This document shows, piece by piece, positions 45,268 to 53,181 of a stretch of DNA of 64,000 nt. The notes under the pieces were generated by a model. It had not been told where the DNA came from and searched no databases. It worked only from the letters and a program-made list of their open reading frames with translations. The stretch spans positions 372,001 to 436,000 of the forward strand of contig NZ_JAJOMY010000001.1 in the NCBI RefSeq assembly GCF_024699945.1. The letters are read 5' to 3'. Made by a program: the position numbers and the translations under genes. The stretch is from Phenylobacterium sp. J426 (GTDB lineage Bacteria; Pseudomonadota; Alphaproteobacteria; Caulobacterales; Caulobacteraceae). Each line of letters starts with the position of its first letter. Within the stretch, counting starts at the first letter, position 1.

Positions 45268-45540
45268 TCAGCTTCCCAGGGTGCGGACGGGCCTCGTGCG
45301 GCGCTGATGCACGTCGGGCGAGGGTGCGCGTTCGAGCACCTGGTCCGGAGCCGGGTCCCGGCGCGCCGCCAGCCAGGCTTGGACCTCGTCGAAGCTCCAG
45401 GCGACGCAACGGGGCGTGAGGTTGAAGCGACGGGGGAACTCGCCGCGGCGCTCCATCTCATAGATCGTCGTGTCGCTCAGCGGCACGAGCCTCCGCAGCT
45501 CCGCACGTCGGATGCAGCGGGTGATGACAGGGTTGGGCAT
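45268..45540 (-). CDS. alpA: AlpA-family excision/transcription regulator
   Basis: 90 residues from ATG 45540. RCIRRAELRRLVPLSDTTIYEMERRGEFPRRFNL, then WSFDEVQAWLAARRD, is the compact MerR-like helix-turn-helix of AlpA/Xis-type regulators, which recruit or activate integrases of islands and prophages. Supports nearby element boundaries or regulation. Confidence 0.85.
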   Translation of the reverse strand: MPNPVITRCIRRAELRRLVPLSDTTIYEMERRGEFPRRFNLTPRCVAWSFDEVQAWLAARRDPAPDQVLERAPSPDVHQRRTRPVRTLGS

Positions 45541-45626
45541 GAGCGCGCTCCGCAAGTTTCGAAGGACTGACAAAGTCACCTTCTTGCGAGTCGACCTGAG
45601 GGAGGAGCGGCCCCACAGGGCTGGGG

Positions 45627-45658
45627 AGCGGGGGCGTTGCGGGGGGCGCTCCCCCGCT
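45627..45658 (-). terminator. Hairpin between xre-type gene and alpA
   Basis: 8-base perfect stem AGCGGGGG/CCCCCGCT with a GC-rich loop, about 65 bases downstream of the minus-strand Xre gene stop. Confidence 0.35.
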
Positions 45659-45724
45659 GGAAGGGGTCGGACGAGACCGTCAGGGCTCGACCGCAGGGGA
45701 AGGGTTTCCCCTCTGAACTTTAGG

Positions 45725-45964
45725 CTACGCTCGCTTCAGGCGGACACCTGGCCCGCCAGCTTGATCAGCGGCGATGAACACCACCCCCGCTCCTTCAAGC
45801 GCCTGCTGCACGGCGTGAACGTTCGCAGCTGTGCTCCGCCCAGGCCCAACCTCACCTTCCATGCGTCGGATGGTCTGCAGGGAGACACCTGCGGCCGCGG
45901 CAAGTTGGGATCCACTCCACCCAAGAAGGGACCGCGCCGCTCGAATTTGCGCGGCGGTCACCAC
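45725..45964 (-). CDS. Xre-family helix-turn-helix regulator
   Basis: 79 residues. QIRAARSLLGWSGSQLAAAAGVSLQTIRRMEGEVG is a classical Xre helix-turn-helix; the tail (ALEGAGVVFIAADQAGGPGVRL) matches the short alphaproteobacterial repressor type. No toxin partner is adjacent. Confidence 0.85.
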   Translation of the reverse strand: MVTAAQIRAARSLLGWSGSQLAAAAGVSLQTIRRMEGEVGPGRSTAANVHAVQQALEGAGVVFIAADQAGGPGVRLKRA

Positions 45965-46060
45965 GACAAGGTACTTTTTGATACTTTCATGGTGCTTTTA
46001 GATTGATCTGGAAGCGTCATCTGTGGCACTAAAAGTCTAATACACCGGAGAAGCTTAATC

Positions 46061-46585
46061 ATGGGCTCACGTCAATCGGCGGCGGGCGAGCGCGCCCGGC
46101 TGCCTGCGCTCTCCCGACGAGCCGTCCTGGTCGGGACCTCGGCGGCGGCCACCGCGCCTCAGGCTGGCGTGGCCCATCCGCTCCCGTCCGTCACAGCGCC
46201 CGGGACCGCCACGGGCCTCTACCGGCGCTGGGTCCATCTGGATCGAGAGATCGAGCGCCTGCTCCTGCGCTGGGGCGACATCGAGGGTTGGCTGTTCGAG
46301 ACGCACAACTGGCACCGGCTGAGCGAAGCGGAGCAGGCGGCTTTGCCTGCGGGGCAGGCGCTGCGGGACGTGGACGCGCAGCTGAAGCGGCTGTGCGCGG
46401 AGCGGGACGGCTTGCTCGACAAACTTCCCCGGTCCGGCGCCGACACGCTCGAGACCGTCGCCGCGCGGCTGGCGGTCGTCGAGCGGCTCCTCTACCGCGA
46501 CGACCATCCCGAAGCGTACGACATGATCCTCGGCTCCCGACGCGATCTCACGACGCTCGCGGCCCGTTCCGGGGAGCGCCCTTGA
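46061..46585 (+). CDS. Tat-exported protein of unknown function, paralogue of next gene
   Basis: 174 residues. LSRRAVLVGTSAAATAPQAG is a twin-arginine signal. The mature part is helical (YRRWVHLDREIERLLLRWGDIEGWLF and ALRDVDAQLKRLCAERDGLL) with LETVAARLAVVERLLYRDDHPEAYDMI near the end. The next gene has the same layout, so this is a tandem duplicate. No family recognised. Confidence 0.65.
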   Translation: MGSRQSAAGERARLPALSRRAVLVGTSAAATAPQAGVAHPLPSVTAPGTATGLYRRWVHLDREIERLLLRWGDIEGWLFETHNWHRLSEAEQAALPAGQALRDVDAQLKRLCAERDGLLDKLPRSGADTLETVAARLAVVERLLYRDDHPEAYDMILGSRRDLTTLAARSGERP

Positions 46586-46587
46586 TC

Positions 46588-47100
46588 ATGGGCTCAGGAC
46601 GTCCTCCCGTCGCACACCCGGCGCGCTTGGCAGCGGTCTCCCGCCGGACCCTGCTCGCCGGCGCCTCCGCCGCAGCCGCCGCGCGCCCCGTCGGCGCCGC
46701 GCCTCTGCAACTGCCGGCGGGCTCCTCGTCTCCGGACCCCACGAAGCCCTACCGGGCCTTGCTCCACCTCGACGCCAGGATCTCCCGGCTACGGCGCCGG
46801 TGGGCGCGGCTCGAAGCCTATATCGAAGACCAGCCCTCCCAGCCGGGAAGAATGCTGGCAGGCGCGCAGGAGCTCCGTGACATCGATGGTATGCTGGAGC
46901 TCCTCCTGGAGCAGCGCGCCGCGCTGCTGGAGGCCCTGCCCAAGCAGGGCGCGACAAGCCTGGAGGAGGTGATCGCCCGGCTCGCGGTCGCCGAGCAGCT
47001 GATCTGGACCGACGACCACCTGCAGGCCCAGGCGATGATCGCTGGCTCGCGCCGGGACCTCACCGCACTCTTGGGCGAGCGTCGCCCGCCGGCACGCTAG
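46588..47100 (+). CDS. Tat-exported protein of unknown function, tandem paralogue
   Basis: 170 residues from ATG 46588, two bases after the previous stop. VSRRTLLAGASAAAAARPVG is a twin-arginine signal; YRALLHLDARISRLRRRWARLEAYI, QELRDIDGMLELLLEQRAALLEA and LEEVIARLAVAEQLIWTDDHLQA align with the upstream gene. The conserved pattern suggests a helical bundle acting in the periplasm. Function unknown. Confidence 0.65.
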   Translation: MGSGRPPVAHPARLAAVSRRTLLAGASAAAAARPVGAAPLQLPAGSSSPDPTKPYRALLHLDARISRLRRRWARLEAYIEDQPSQPGRMLAGAQELRDIDGMLELLLEQRAALLEALPKQGATSLEEVIARLAVAEQLIWTDDHLQAQAMIAGSRRDLTALLGERRPPAR

Positions 47101-47104
47101 TCCG

Positions 47105-47329
47105 ATGGAGACCCGCTTGGAGGACGCGCTCGCCTATCTGCTGGACCTGCGGCTGCGCTGCCGGGGAAACCCCGAGGCCATAGCGCTGGTCGACCGTTGC
47201 CTTGCGCTGCTGGCGCGCGCGGAGCGCGCGGACGCCGCCGAGCTGCCGCAGCTGGAGGCGGAGATCGAGGCCATCCGCCTAGAGCTCGCCGAACGCTTCG
47301 GACCGCCCGGCGAGTTCGTGCGGCACTGA
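47105..47329 (+). CDS. Small helical hypothetical protein
   Basis: 74 residues, four bases after the previous stop. Mostly Leu/Ala/Glu/Arg (LEDALAYLLDLRLRCRG and ELPQLEAEIEAIRLELAERF), likely helical. Probably the third gene of the operon starting at 46061. Confidence 0.55.
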   Translation: METRLEDALAYLLDLRLRCRGNPEAIALVDRCLALLARAERADAAELPQLEAEIEAIRLELAERFGPPGEFVRH

Positions 47330-47342
47330 CCTGCGCCAACGA

Positions 47343-47425
47343 TCAACCATGCTGAGCGAAGACCCAGGTCTTGCCGCCTGAAAGCAATAAGAGCGTGGCG
47401 TAGGCTTCGCTGCGTCCATCGTCCC
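47343..47425 (-). pseudogene. C-terminal remnant of a DUF411 copper protein
   Basis: The minus-strand reading ends RSEAYATLLLLSGGKTWVFAQHG then TGA, closely matching the end of the intact DUF411 protein at 62397 (EPYQTLLLLPGGKTRVFARHG). The rest of the gene is absent. The 349-base gap 47330-47678 otherwise holds only short unrecognised readings. Confidence 0.65.
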
Positions 47426-47678
47426 GCACTGAGACGTGTTGGAGACTAGGCCGTCTTCATGGAGCTGCTCGGCCGCTGCTTTCAGCTTTGGCCCTACATT
47501 GTCGACCTCGTTGGTAAAGCCTTCGCCAAAGATCGAAAGGACCCCGGAAGCCCCGAACACCTCCGCATAACTTTCCCATCACGGGAGAGTCTGCCGCCGT
47601 ACTTGGTTCCTGCTCTTGTAAATCCGGAACGCTGGCTGCGCTGTAGGCGTTGCCGCGACGGGAACAAAGGGAACGCCC

Positions 47679-48350
47679 ATGCTGACGAACAATGGACTTG
47701 CACCACCCTGGCTCATGACGGGCGCAGCGATCGCCGTCCTGGGTCTCGCCGGGTGCAACAAGAACAACGAGAGCACCGAGGCGCCGGCCGCGACCCCGCC
47801 AGAGTCGGCGGCCTCACCCGCGAGCGCCAATGCGGCGATCCCGGCCAGCGGGCCCGCGGCGGTCTTCATGCCGATCGAGTCGGACATGAAGCAGAAGATG
47901 GCTGCAGCGGTCGGGTCCACCGTCGAAAGCACCTGGGCGATGAAGATGATGGCTCACCACCAGGGCGGTATCGACATGTCGCGGGCGCTGCTCAACCAGT
48001 CCCCCAACGGGGCGATGCACGACATGGCCCAGAAGACCATGGACATGCAGACCAAGGACCGCGCCGAGCTCGACAAATGGGTTCAGGCGCACGCCGGCGG
48101 GCAGGGCGGCCAAGCCAATCCGTTCGCCGAGATGGAAGCGACCATGAGCCAGAAGATGATGGCGGCGACCGGCGCCGACGCGGACCAGACCTGGGCGCGT
48201 AAGATGATCGAACACCACCAGGGCAGCATCGACATGTCGAAGCGGGTCCTGCAGGACGCGAAGGACCCTGAGATCCGGCGGATGGCGCAGAAGACCATCG
48301 ACATGCAGACGAAAGAGATCGCCGAACTGCAGTCGAAGCTCGGCGGCTGA
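47679..48350 (+). CDS. DUF305 lipoprotein with two DUF305 domains
   Basis: 223 residues. GAAIAVLGLAGCNKN is a lipobox. Two repeats follow: WAMKMMAHHQGGIDMSRALL with HDMAQKTMDMQTKDRAEL, and WARKMIEHHQGSIDMSKRVL with RRMAQKTIDMQTKEIAEL. The HHQG-D-M signature is that of DUF305, a four-helix ferritin-like family common in copper- and other metal-resistance clusters. It sits directly upstream of copC. Confidence 0.88.
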   Translation: MLTNNGLAPPWLMTGAAIAVLGLAGCNKNNESTEAPAATPPESAASPASANAAIPASGPAAVFMPIESDMKQKMAAAVGSTVESTWAMKMMAHHQGGIDMSRALLNQSPNGAMHDMAQKTMDMQTKDRAELDKWVQAHAGGQGGQANPFAEMEATMSQKMMAATGADADQTWARKMIEHHQGSIDMSKRVLQDAKDPEIRRMAQKTIDMQTKEIAELQSKLGG

Positions 48351-48420
48351 TCCCACCTGCCGCCGGCAAGCCACCGCCGGCGGCAGGCCCGATCATGAGG
48401 GGTTCATGTGCCGGGTGCGT

Positions 48421-48450
48421 ATATCCCTTTGAATACTTCAGTCGGGATAT
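48421..48450 (+). promoter_or_regulatory. Inverted repeat just upstream of copC (first copy)
   Basis: ATATCCC (48421-48427) and GGGATAT (48444-48450) form a perfect 7-base inverted repeat with 16-base spacing, ending five bases before the copC ATG. It could be an operator or an RNA hairpin around the ribosome site. It is absent from the second copC copy. Confidence 0.4.
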
Positions 48451-48455
48451 CCACC

Positions 48456-48818
48456 ATGATCCGTCATCACCTCGGTGTCGCGGTCGCTGCGGCGACCCTT
48501 CTCGTGGCCTCGCAAGCCGCCGCCCATGCGAAACTCGTGTCGTCGAACCCGGCCGCCAACGCCACGGTCGCCGCGCCGAAGATCATCACCCTGACGTTCA
48601 GCGAGAAGCTGGTGCCGGCCTTCTCCAAGTTCGAGGTGGTCATGCCCGAGCACGGTGGAATGAAGGTCGCTGTGAAGACCACCGTCTCCAAGGACGGCAA
48701 GAGCCTCACGGGCGCGCCCACGGCGGCGCTGAGCGCCGGCGCCTACAAGGTTGTCTGGACGGCGGCGACGGCGGATGGCCACAAGATGTCCGGCGAAGTC
48801 GCCTTCAAGGTTGGCTGA
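48456..48818 (+). CDS. copC: CopC-like periplasmic copper-binding protein (copy 1)
   Basis: 120 residues. After a signal peptide the mature protein starts HAKLVSSNPAANATVAAPK; the N-terminal His and DGHKMSGEVAF supply the CopC copper(II) site (His-Asp-His). LTFSEKLVPAFSKFEVV is typical. The stop at 48818 is two bases before the copD GTG. Near-identical arrangement occurs at 59840. Confidence 0.92.
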   Translation: MIRHHLGVAVAAATLLVASQAAAHAKLVSSNPAANATVAAPKIITLTFSEKLVPAFSKFEVVMPEHGGMKVAVKTTVSKDGKSLTGAPTAALSAGAYKVVWTAATADGHKMSGEVAFKVG

Positions 48819-48820
48819 TC

Positions 48821-49749
48821 GTGCTTGAGCCTGCGGTCATCGTCCTCAGGCTGGCGCAATATCTAGGAGCGATGGTCCTGATGGGATCATCGCTCTTTTT
48901 CGTCTACGCACTGCCGGGGCGAGGAGATGGATCCGCGGCCGAGGCGCCATGGGCCAGCCGACTTCTCGCTTGCGCCGGAACGCTCCTGGCTGCGACGGCT
49001 CTGTTGTCGATCCTCGGGCAGGCCAGCATCCTCAGTGGCTCCTTTTCCGAAGGGTTGAAGCCCGAGACCCTGAGCGCCGTCGCCACCGGCATGGATCTCG
49101 GCAAGGCGGCCATAATCCGCGCCGCGGCTGCGGGGCTGGCGGTGCTGCTGATCCTCGTCCTCAAGCCCTCTCGCACCACCTGGATCGTGGCGGCCACGCT
49201 TGGCGCGATCGCAACAGCAAGCTTGGCCTGGATGGGTCACGGCGCGGCCACAGAGGGGTCGGCGCGTCCCTTCATCTCGTCTCTGACATCCTCCACGCCT
49301 GGGCTGCGGCGGTGTGGATCGGCGCGCTCGTCGCCTTTCTGCTGTTGCTTCGTACGCCCACCCCAACTCCAGCAGCGACGGGGGCCCTCCACCGCGCTCT
49401 ACACGGCTTCTCCGGGGTCGGCACAGCTGTCGTGGCCGTGCTCCTCGCCACCGGTGCGATCAACGGCTGGTTCCTGGTCGGGCTCGATCATCTCAACGGC
49501 CTCTGGACCACGGCCTACGGCCGGCTCCTGTCGCTCAAGCTGGTCCTGTTTGTGGTCATGTTCGGGCTTGCGGCGGCAAACCGCTTCCAGCTGACGCCAG
49601 CGCTCGGACGCGGCCTCGGCGCTCAAGACAGCGAGGGTGCGGCCCTCGCCCACTTGCGTCGAAGCGTCATCCTCGAAACCGCGCTGGGCTTCGGTGTGCT
49701 GGCGCTGGTCGCATGGTTCGGCACGCTCGCGCCGCCAGGGGCCATGTGA
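48821..49749 (+). CDS. copD: CopD-family membrane protein (copy 1), frameshifted
   Basis: Multi-pass membrane protein, GTG start. It reads VLEPAVIVLRLAQYLGAMVLMGSSLFF and so on to MGHGAATEG; then near 49254-49262 one base is missing and the next frame continues LHLVSDILHAWAAAVWIGALVAF to LALVAWFGTLAPPGAM. The intact second copy at 60213 (MGHGAATEGPGGVIHLVSDIL) shows where the frame should continue. About 310 residues. CopD works with CopC in copper import or handling. Confidence 0.85.
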
Positions 49750-49810
49750 GGACGTGAACCGAGTTGCCCGGCGCCGAGCGGCTGACAGGCGGGCGCTATG
49801 TTGACACGAG

Positions 49811-50836
49811 ATCCACCGCGCCGCGGCTGCCCGCTACGGCCTGAACATCGCCGATGTCCAGGAAATCGTCTCCGGCGCAATCGGCGGTGAGACCATCGGC
49901 GAAACGGTGGAGGGCGTGGCGCGCTATCCGATCAGCCTCCGCTACCCGCGTGAGCTGCGCGACAGCCTTGAGGGGCTGCGAGGGCTGCCGATCCTGACGC
50001 CCACGGGCCAACAGATCACGCTCGGCACGCTGGCGGCCATCACGATCGCAGACGGCCCACCGATGGTGAAGACGGAGAACGCCCGCCCCTCCACGTGGGT
50101 CTATGTGGACGTCCGGGGCCGCGACCTAAGTTCGGTGATCGGCGACCTTCGCCAGACGCTCAGCGAGGACGTACAGCTGCCATCGGGTGTCTCGATCGCC
50201 TACTCGGGGCAGTTTGAGTACCTCGAACGGGCGGCCGAGCGGCTGAAGCTCGTCGTGCCCGCGACGCTCGCGATCATCTTCCTTCTGCTCTACGTCACCT
50301 TCCGTCGTTTGGACGAGGCGGCGCTCATAATGCTCACCTTGCCCTTCGCCCTCACCGGCGAGTTCTGGGCGCTCTACCTCCTTGGCTATGACCAGTCGGT
50401 GGCGACTGGGGTGGGCTTCATCGCCCTCGCCGGGGTCGCCGCGGAGTTCGGGGTCGTGATGCTCATCTACCTGAAGCACGCCCTTGCCGAGCGCGGGCCC
50501 GAACCGGGCCCCGGTGACGTCGAGGACGCCATTCGGGAAGGGGCGCTGCTGCGCGTACGTCCGAAAGCCATGGCGATGGCGGTGATCCTGGCGGGGCTCA
50601 CGCCTGTGCTGATCGGCCATGGCGCCGGCTCGGAGGTGATGAGCCGGATCGCGGCGCCGATGATCGGGGGCATGCTGACGGCTCCCCTGCTCTCCATGCT
50701 TGTCATCCCAGCGGGGTACCTCCTGTTGCGCCGCCGGCGCCACCGCGCGCCCCGCGAGATTCCTGAGCGGCGCCGCTGTACTGCATCGCGGCGTCGGCGC
50801 GGAGCATCGTGGCCGCGCGGGATCAGGTCTCGGTAG
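49811..50836 (+). pseudogene. cusA: C-terminal fragment of a CusA/CzcA-type RND efflux pump
   Basis: Starts abruptly with [19 protein letters not shown] and runs through [37 protein letters not shown] and [18 protein letters not shown] to [14 protein letters not shown]. This is the C-terminal third of a heavy-metal RND pump, with an in-frame stop at 49802 upstream and an unusual tail after RRRRHR. Two thirds of the gene, and cusB/cusC, are missing. Confidence 0.85.
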
Positions 50837-51556
50837 ATCCTCTCTTCGGGGCGAAGCGCGCGACGAGGTCGTAGGCCTCCCCGGGAAGATGAGCCGAACA
50901 TGGGTGATGCGGTCCGCGCCTCGCCAGGTGCGGCGCTCCAGCAAGAGGCAGGCGGTCATCAGCTTGATGCCGAGCGCCGCCGCCACCGCCTTCGGCACGT
51001 TCGCCGCGCTGATCCGATGCTCGGCCTCCGTCCAGGGCACATGGCTCAGCAGCCAGCTGCCCGGCGCGGTGGCGGCGAAGTCGGCTTCGGCGGCCTGCGG
51101 CACTGTCTCGAGGTTGATCAGCCGCTCCTCCAGCGCGAAGGGCCGCCCGCCGGCCCGGTGAAGGCTTTTGAGGACGAGGACTTCGGCCGAACGCTCGAGG
51201 CCGAGCTCCTCCATCTCGCGAGCCGTGGCGGGTCGAACGCGTCGGGACAGGAGCTCATAGTCGTAAGCCTCGCCGCGCCCGCTCACCTCGGCCGGGATGT
51301 CCGGGATGTCGAGCACGGCGGAGTGAATCCTGGGCCGCGCCACGAACGTCCCGAACTTGCGACGTCGCTCAATGAGCCCGGCCTCGGCAAGCGGCGCGAG
51401 CGCCTTGTTCACCGTCATGCGTGAACAGCCGTACTCCACCATGAGTTCGTGCTCGTAAGGAATGCGGTGCCCCGGGGGCCATGCCCCCGACAAGATGCGC
51501 TCGGATATGTCCGAGCGGATCCGCTTGTGAAGCGTCAGGGCAGCGGCAGCACTCAT
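50823..51556 (-). CDS. hutC: HutC-like GntR-family regulator, frameshifted near the end
   Basis: Start [24 protein letters not shown] at 51556; winged helix [32 protein letters not shown] domain with [19 protein letters not shown] and [16 protein letters not shown] to [11 protein letters not shown]. The last residues shift frame at C4 50879-50882, and one more base would give [12 protein letters not shown] then stop at 50823. This is the histidine-utilisation repressor type, but no hut genes are near, so it is an orphan. Confidence 0.8.
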
Positions 51557-51612
51557 GGACTCGCTTTCGGCCGCGCCTGCGTAACGCAGCCTTGCGCTTG
51601 CAATGCCACGTA

Positions 51613-52404
51613 TCAAGCCCGGGGGCGGCTGTCCTTGGCGGCGGGCGGCAGCGGCGCCGTCCGCTTGGCCCGCCGGCGCTCCGCCAAGGCCTCAAGCGGG
51701 TCCAGGATCCAGGCCACGTCCGAGCGCCGGAAGCTGCGAAACAGCAGGATCAGGCCGCTGAGCGCCAGCCAGGTTGCCCCCGTCGCGAGCGTGACGATGA
51801 GCGGATGGTTGAAGCTCTGGCGGTCGTCGTAGTCCATGATGTGCAGCATCCAGGCCACGTCCCAGAGCCGCCAGGTGTCGTTCTTCGCGGCCAGCACCTC
51901 GCCGGTGCTGGCGGACACGAGCAGAGCGTGCCGCTCCTTGTCGGCGAACTCCACCCTCCAGACAGGCAGCGGAAGGTCGCGAGTCTCCAGCGTGGACTTG
52001 GCCACGTAGGTTACAGATTTGGGCGGCTCGTATCCGGTGAAGCCTGCCACGGCGAGCTCGCGCGCCTTGGCTGCGTCGATGACGACGGGCTGCCCCGTCG
52101 TTGCATTGATGACCCTGACGCCGAGGGGCGTGCTCACCTCGTACACCCAGCTGTCGTACAGCGGCTTCAGGCGCAGCTTGGTGATGGGTTCGCCGACCGC
52201 TCCGGCCACGCCGGTCAGCGGCAGCAGCGCAGCGGCAGCCGGCAGCTCAGCGGGCGGGGCGAGCGCATGTTCGCCTGAGACCTTGTGGTGATCGAGGAGC
52301 GCCATCACGGCGCCGCTCAGCGCCCACAGCAGGAACTGCAGGCCCAGGACCAGGCCGGACCACTTGTGCAGCCAGCGGATCAGGAACATGGGCGACCAGG
52401 TCAT
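51613..52404 (-). CDS. PepSY-domain membrane protein (PiuB-like), second of pair
   Basis: 263 residues from ATG 52404. Two or three hydrophobic helices (FLIRWLHKWSGLVLGLQFLLWALSGAVMALLD; LIVTLATGATWLALSGLILLF) flank periplasmic PepSY regions with VINATTGQPVVID and LLVSASTGEVLAAKNDTWRLWDVAWMLHIMDY. It matches PepSY-associated helix proteins found beside TonB-dependent iron receptors, possibly reductases. Its ATG overlaps the stop of the upstream PepSY gene (ATGA). Confidence 0.85.
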   Translation of the reverse strand: MTWSPMFLIRWLHKWSGLVLGLQFLLWALSGAVMALLDHHKVSGEHALAPPAELPAAAALLPLTGVAGAVGEPITKLRLKPLYDSWVYEVSTPLGVRVINATTGQPVVIDAAKARELAVAGFTGYEPPKSVTYVAKSTLETRDLPLPVWRVEFADKERHALLVSASTGEVLAAKNDTWRLWDVAWMLHIMDYDDRQSFNHPLIVTLATGATWLALSGLILLFRSFRRSDVAWILDPLEALAERRRAKRTAPLPPAAKDSRPRA

Positions 52405-53109
52405 GCCGCGGCCTTTCGGACCCGCCGCTTGCGGCGGAAGCTGTAGAGGAGCAGCCACCCACCGGTGGCCGCCGTGGCGACGCCCATCCAGGTGAAGATG
52501 CGAATGAGGATGTTGTTCACGTCCTGACGGTCATCGTAGTCCATGATGTGGAACATCCAGACGAAGTCGAAGGTGCGCCACAGGTCGTGGCGGCGGGGAG
52601 ACGAGCTCGCCGGTCTGGGGCGAGATGTAGAATGTCGGCCGCCAGGCGCCTTCAAACTCGACGCGCCAGATCGGCACGGGTCGGGTCTGAATCTCCAGCG
52701 GAGCCTTGGTGAGTAGCTCGGCGCTCACGATGTCGCCGTCCTCGGCGAACAGCGCCTTGGCCCGGGCCCGCGCCGCCCCCTCGCCCAAGGGGGACAGCTT
52801 CTCGCCGCTGCGGGCGTCGAACAGCGCCTTCCCCTCATCCGCGTCGACGACATAGACGGGCTGCCCCAGCTGGTTCTCAAGCCGCGCCGCCTTCAGTCCG
52901 GGCGCGAGGTGGGCGAGATGCGTCGGTTCCACGAGGCCGGCGAGCGCGATCGGCTGTGGGGCCTGGGCGCGCACGAGCCGGTCGCCGTGGATGATGTCGA
53001 TGTGGACGGCCGTCATGTAGAGGCCGCTGAGGGTCCAGAACACCGCCTGGATGGCGAGGATCAGGGCGAACCACTTGTGCGTGGTGCGGGCGAGAGCGGG
53101 TAGCCGCAT
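52401..53109 (-). CDS. PepSY-domain membrane protein, first of pair, frameshifted
   Basis: Starts MRLPALARTTHKWFALILAIQAVFWTLSGLY at 53109 and carries YVVDADEGKALFDARSGEKLS and FYISPQTGELVS. At G4 52595-52598 one extra base breaks the frame; the continuation is RRHDLWRTFDFVWMFHIMDYDDRQD to the last helix FTWMGVATAATGGWLLLYSF. About 235 residues, paralogue of the next gene. Lies 72 bases downstream of the TonB receptor on the same strand, so probably one operon. Confidence 0.82.
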
Positions 53110-53181
53110 CGGGGGTCTCTAGAAAAGGGCAGGCGCCGGAGAGCATTGGGGCCTCTCTCCGGCGCCCGGAACCTACGTCCG

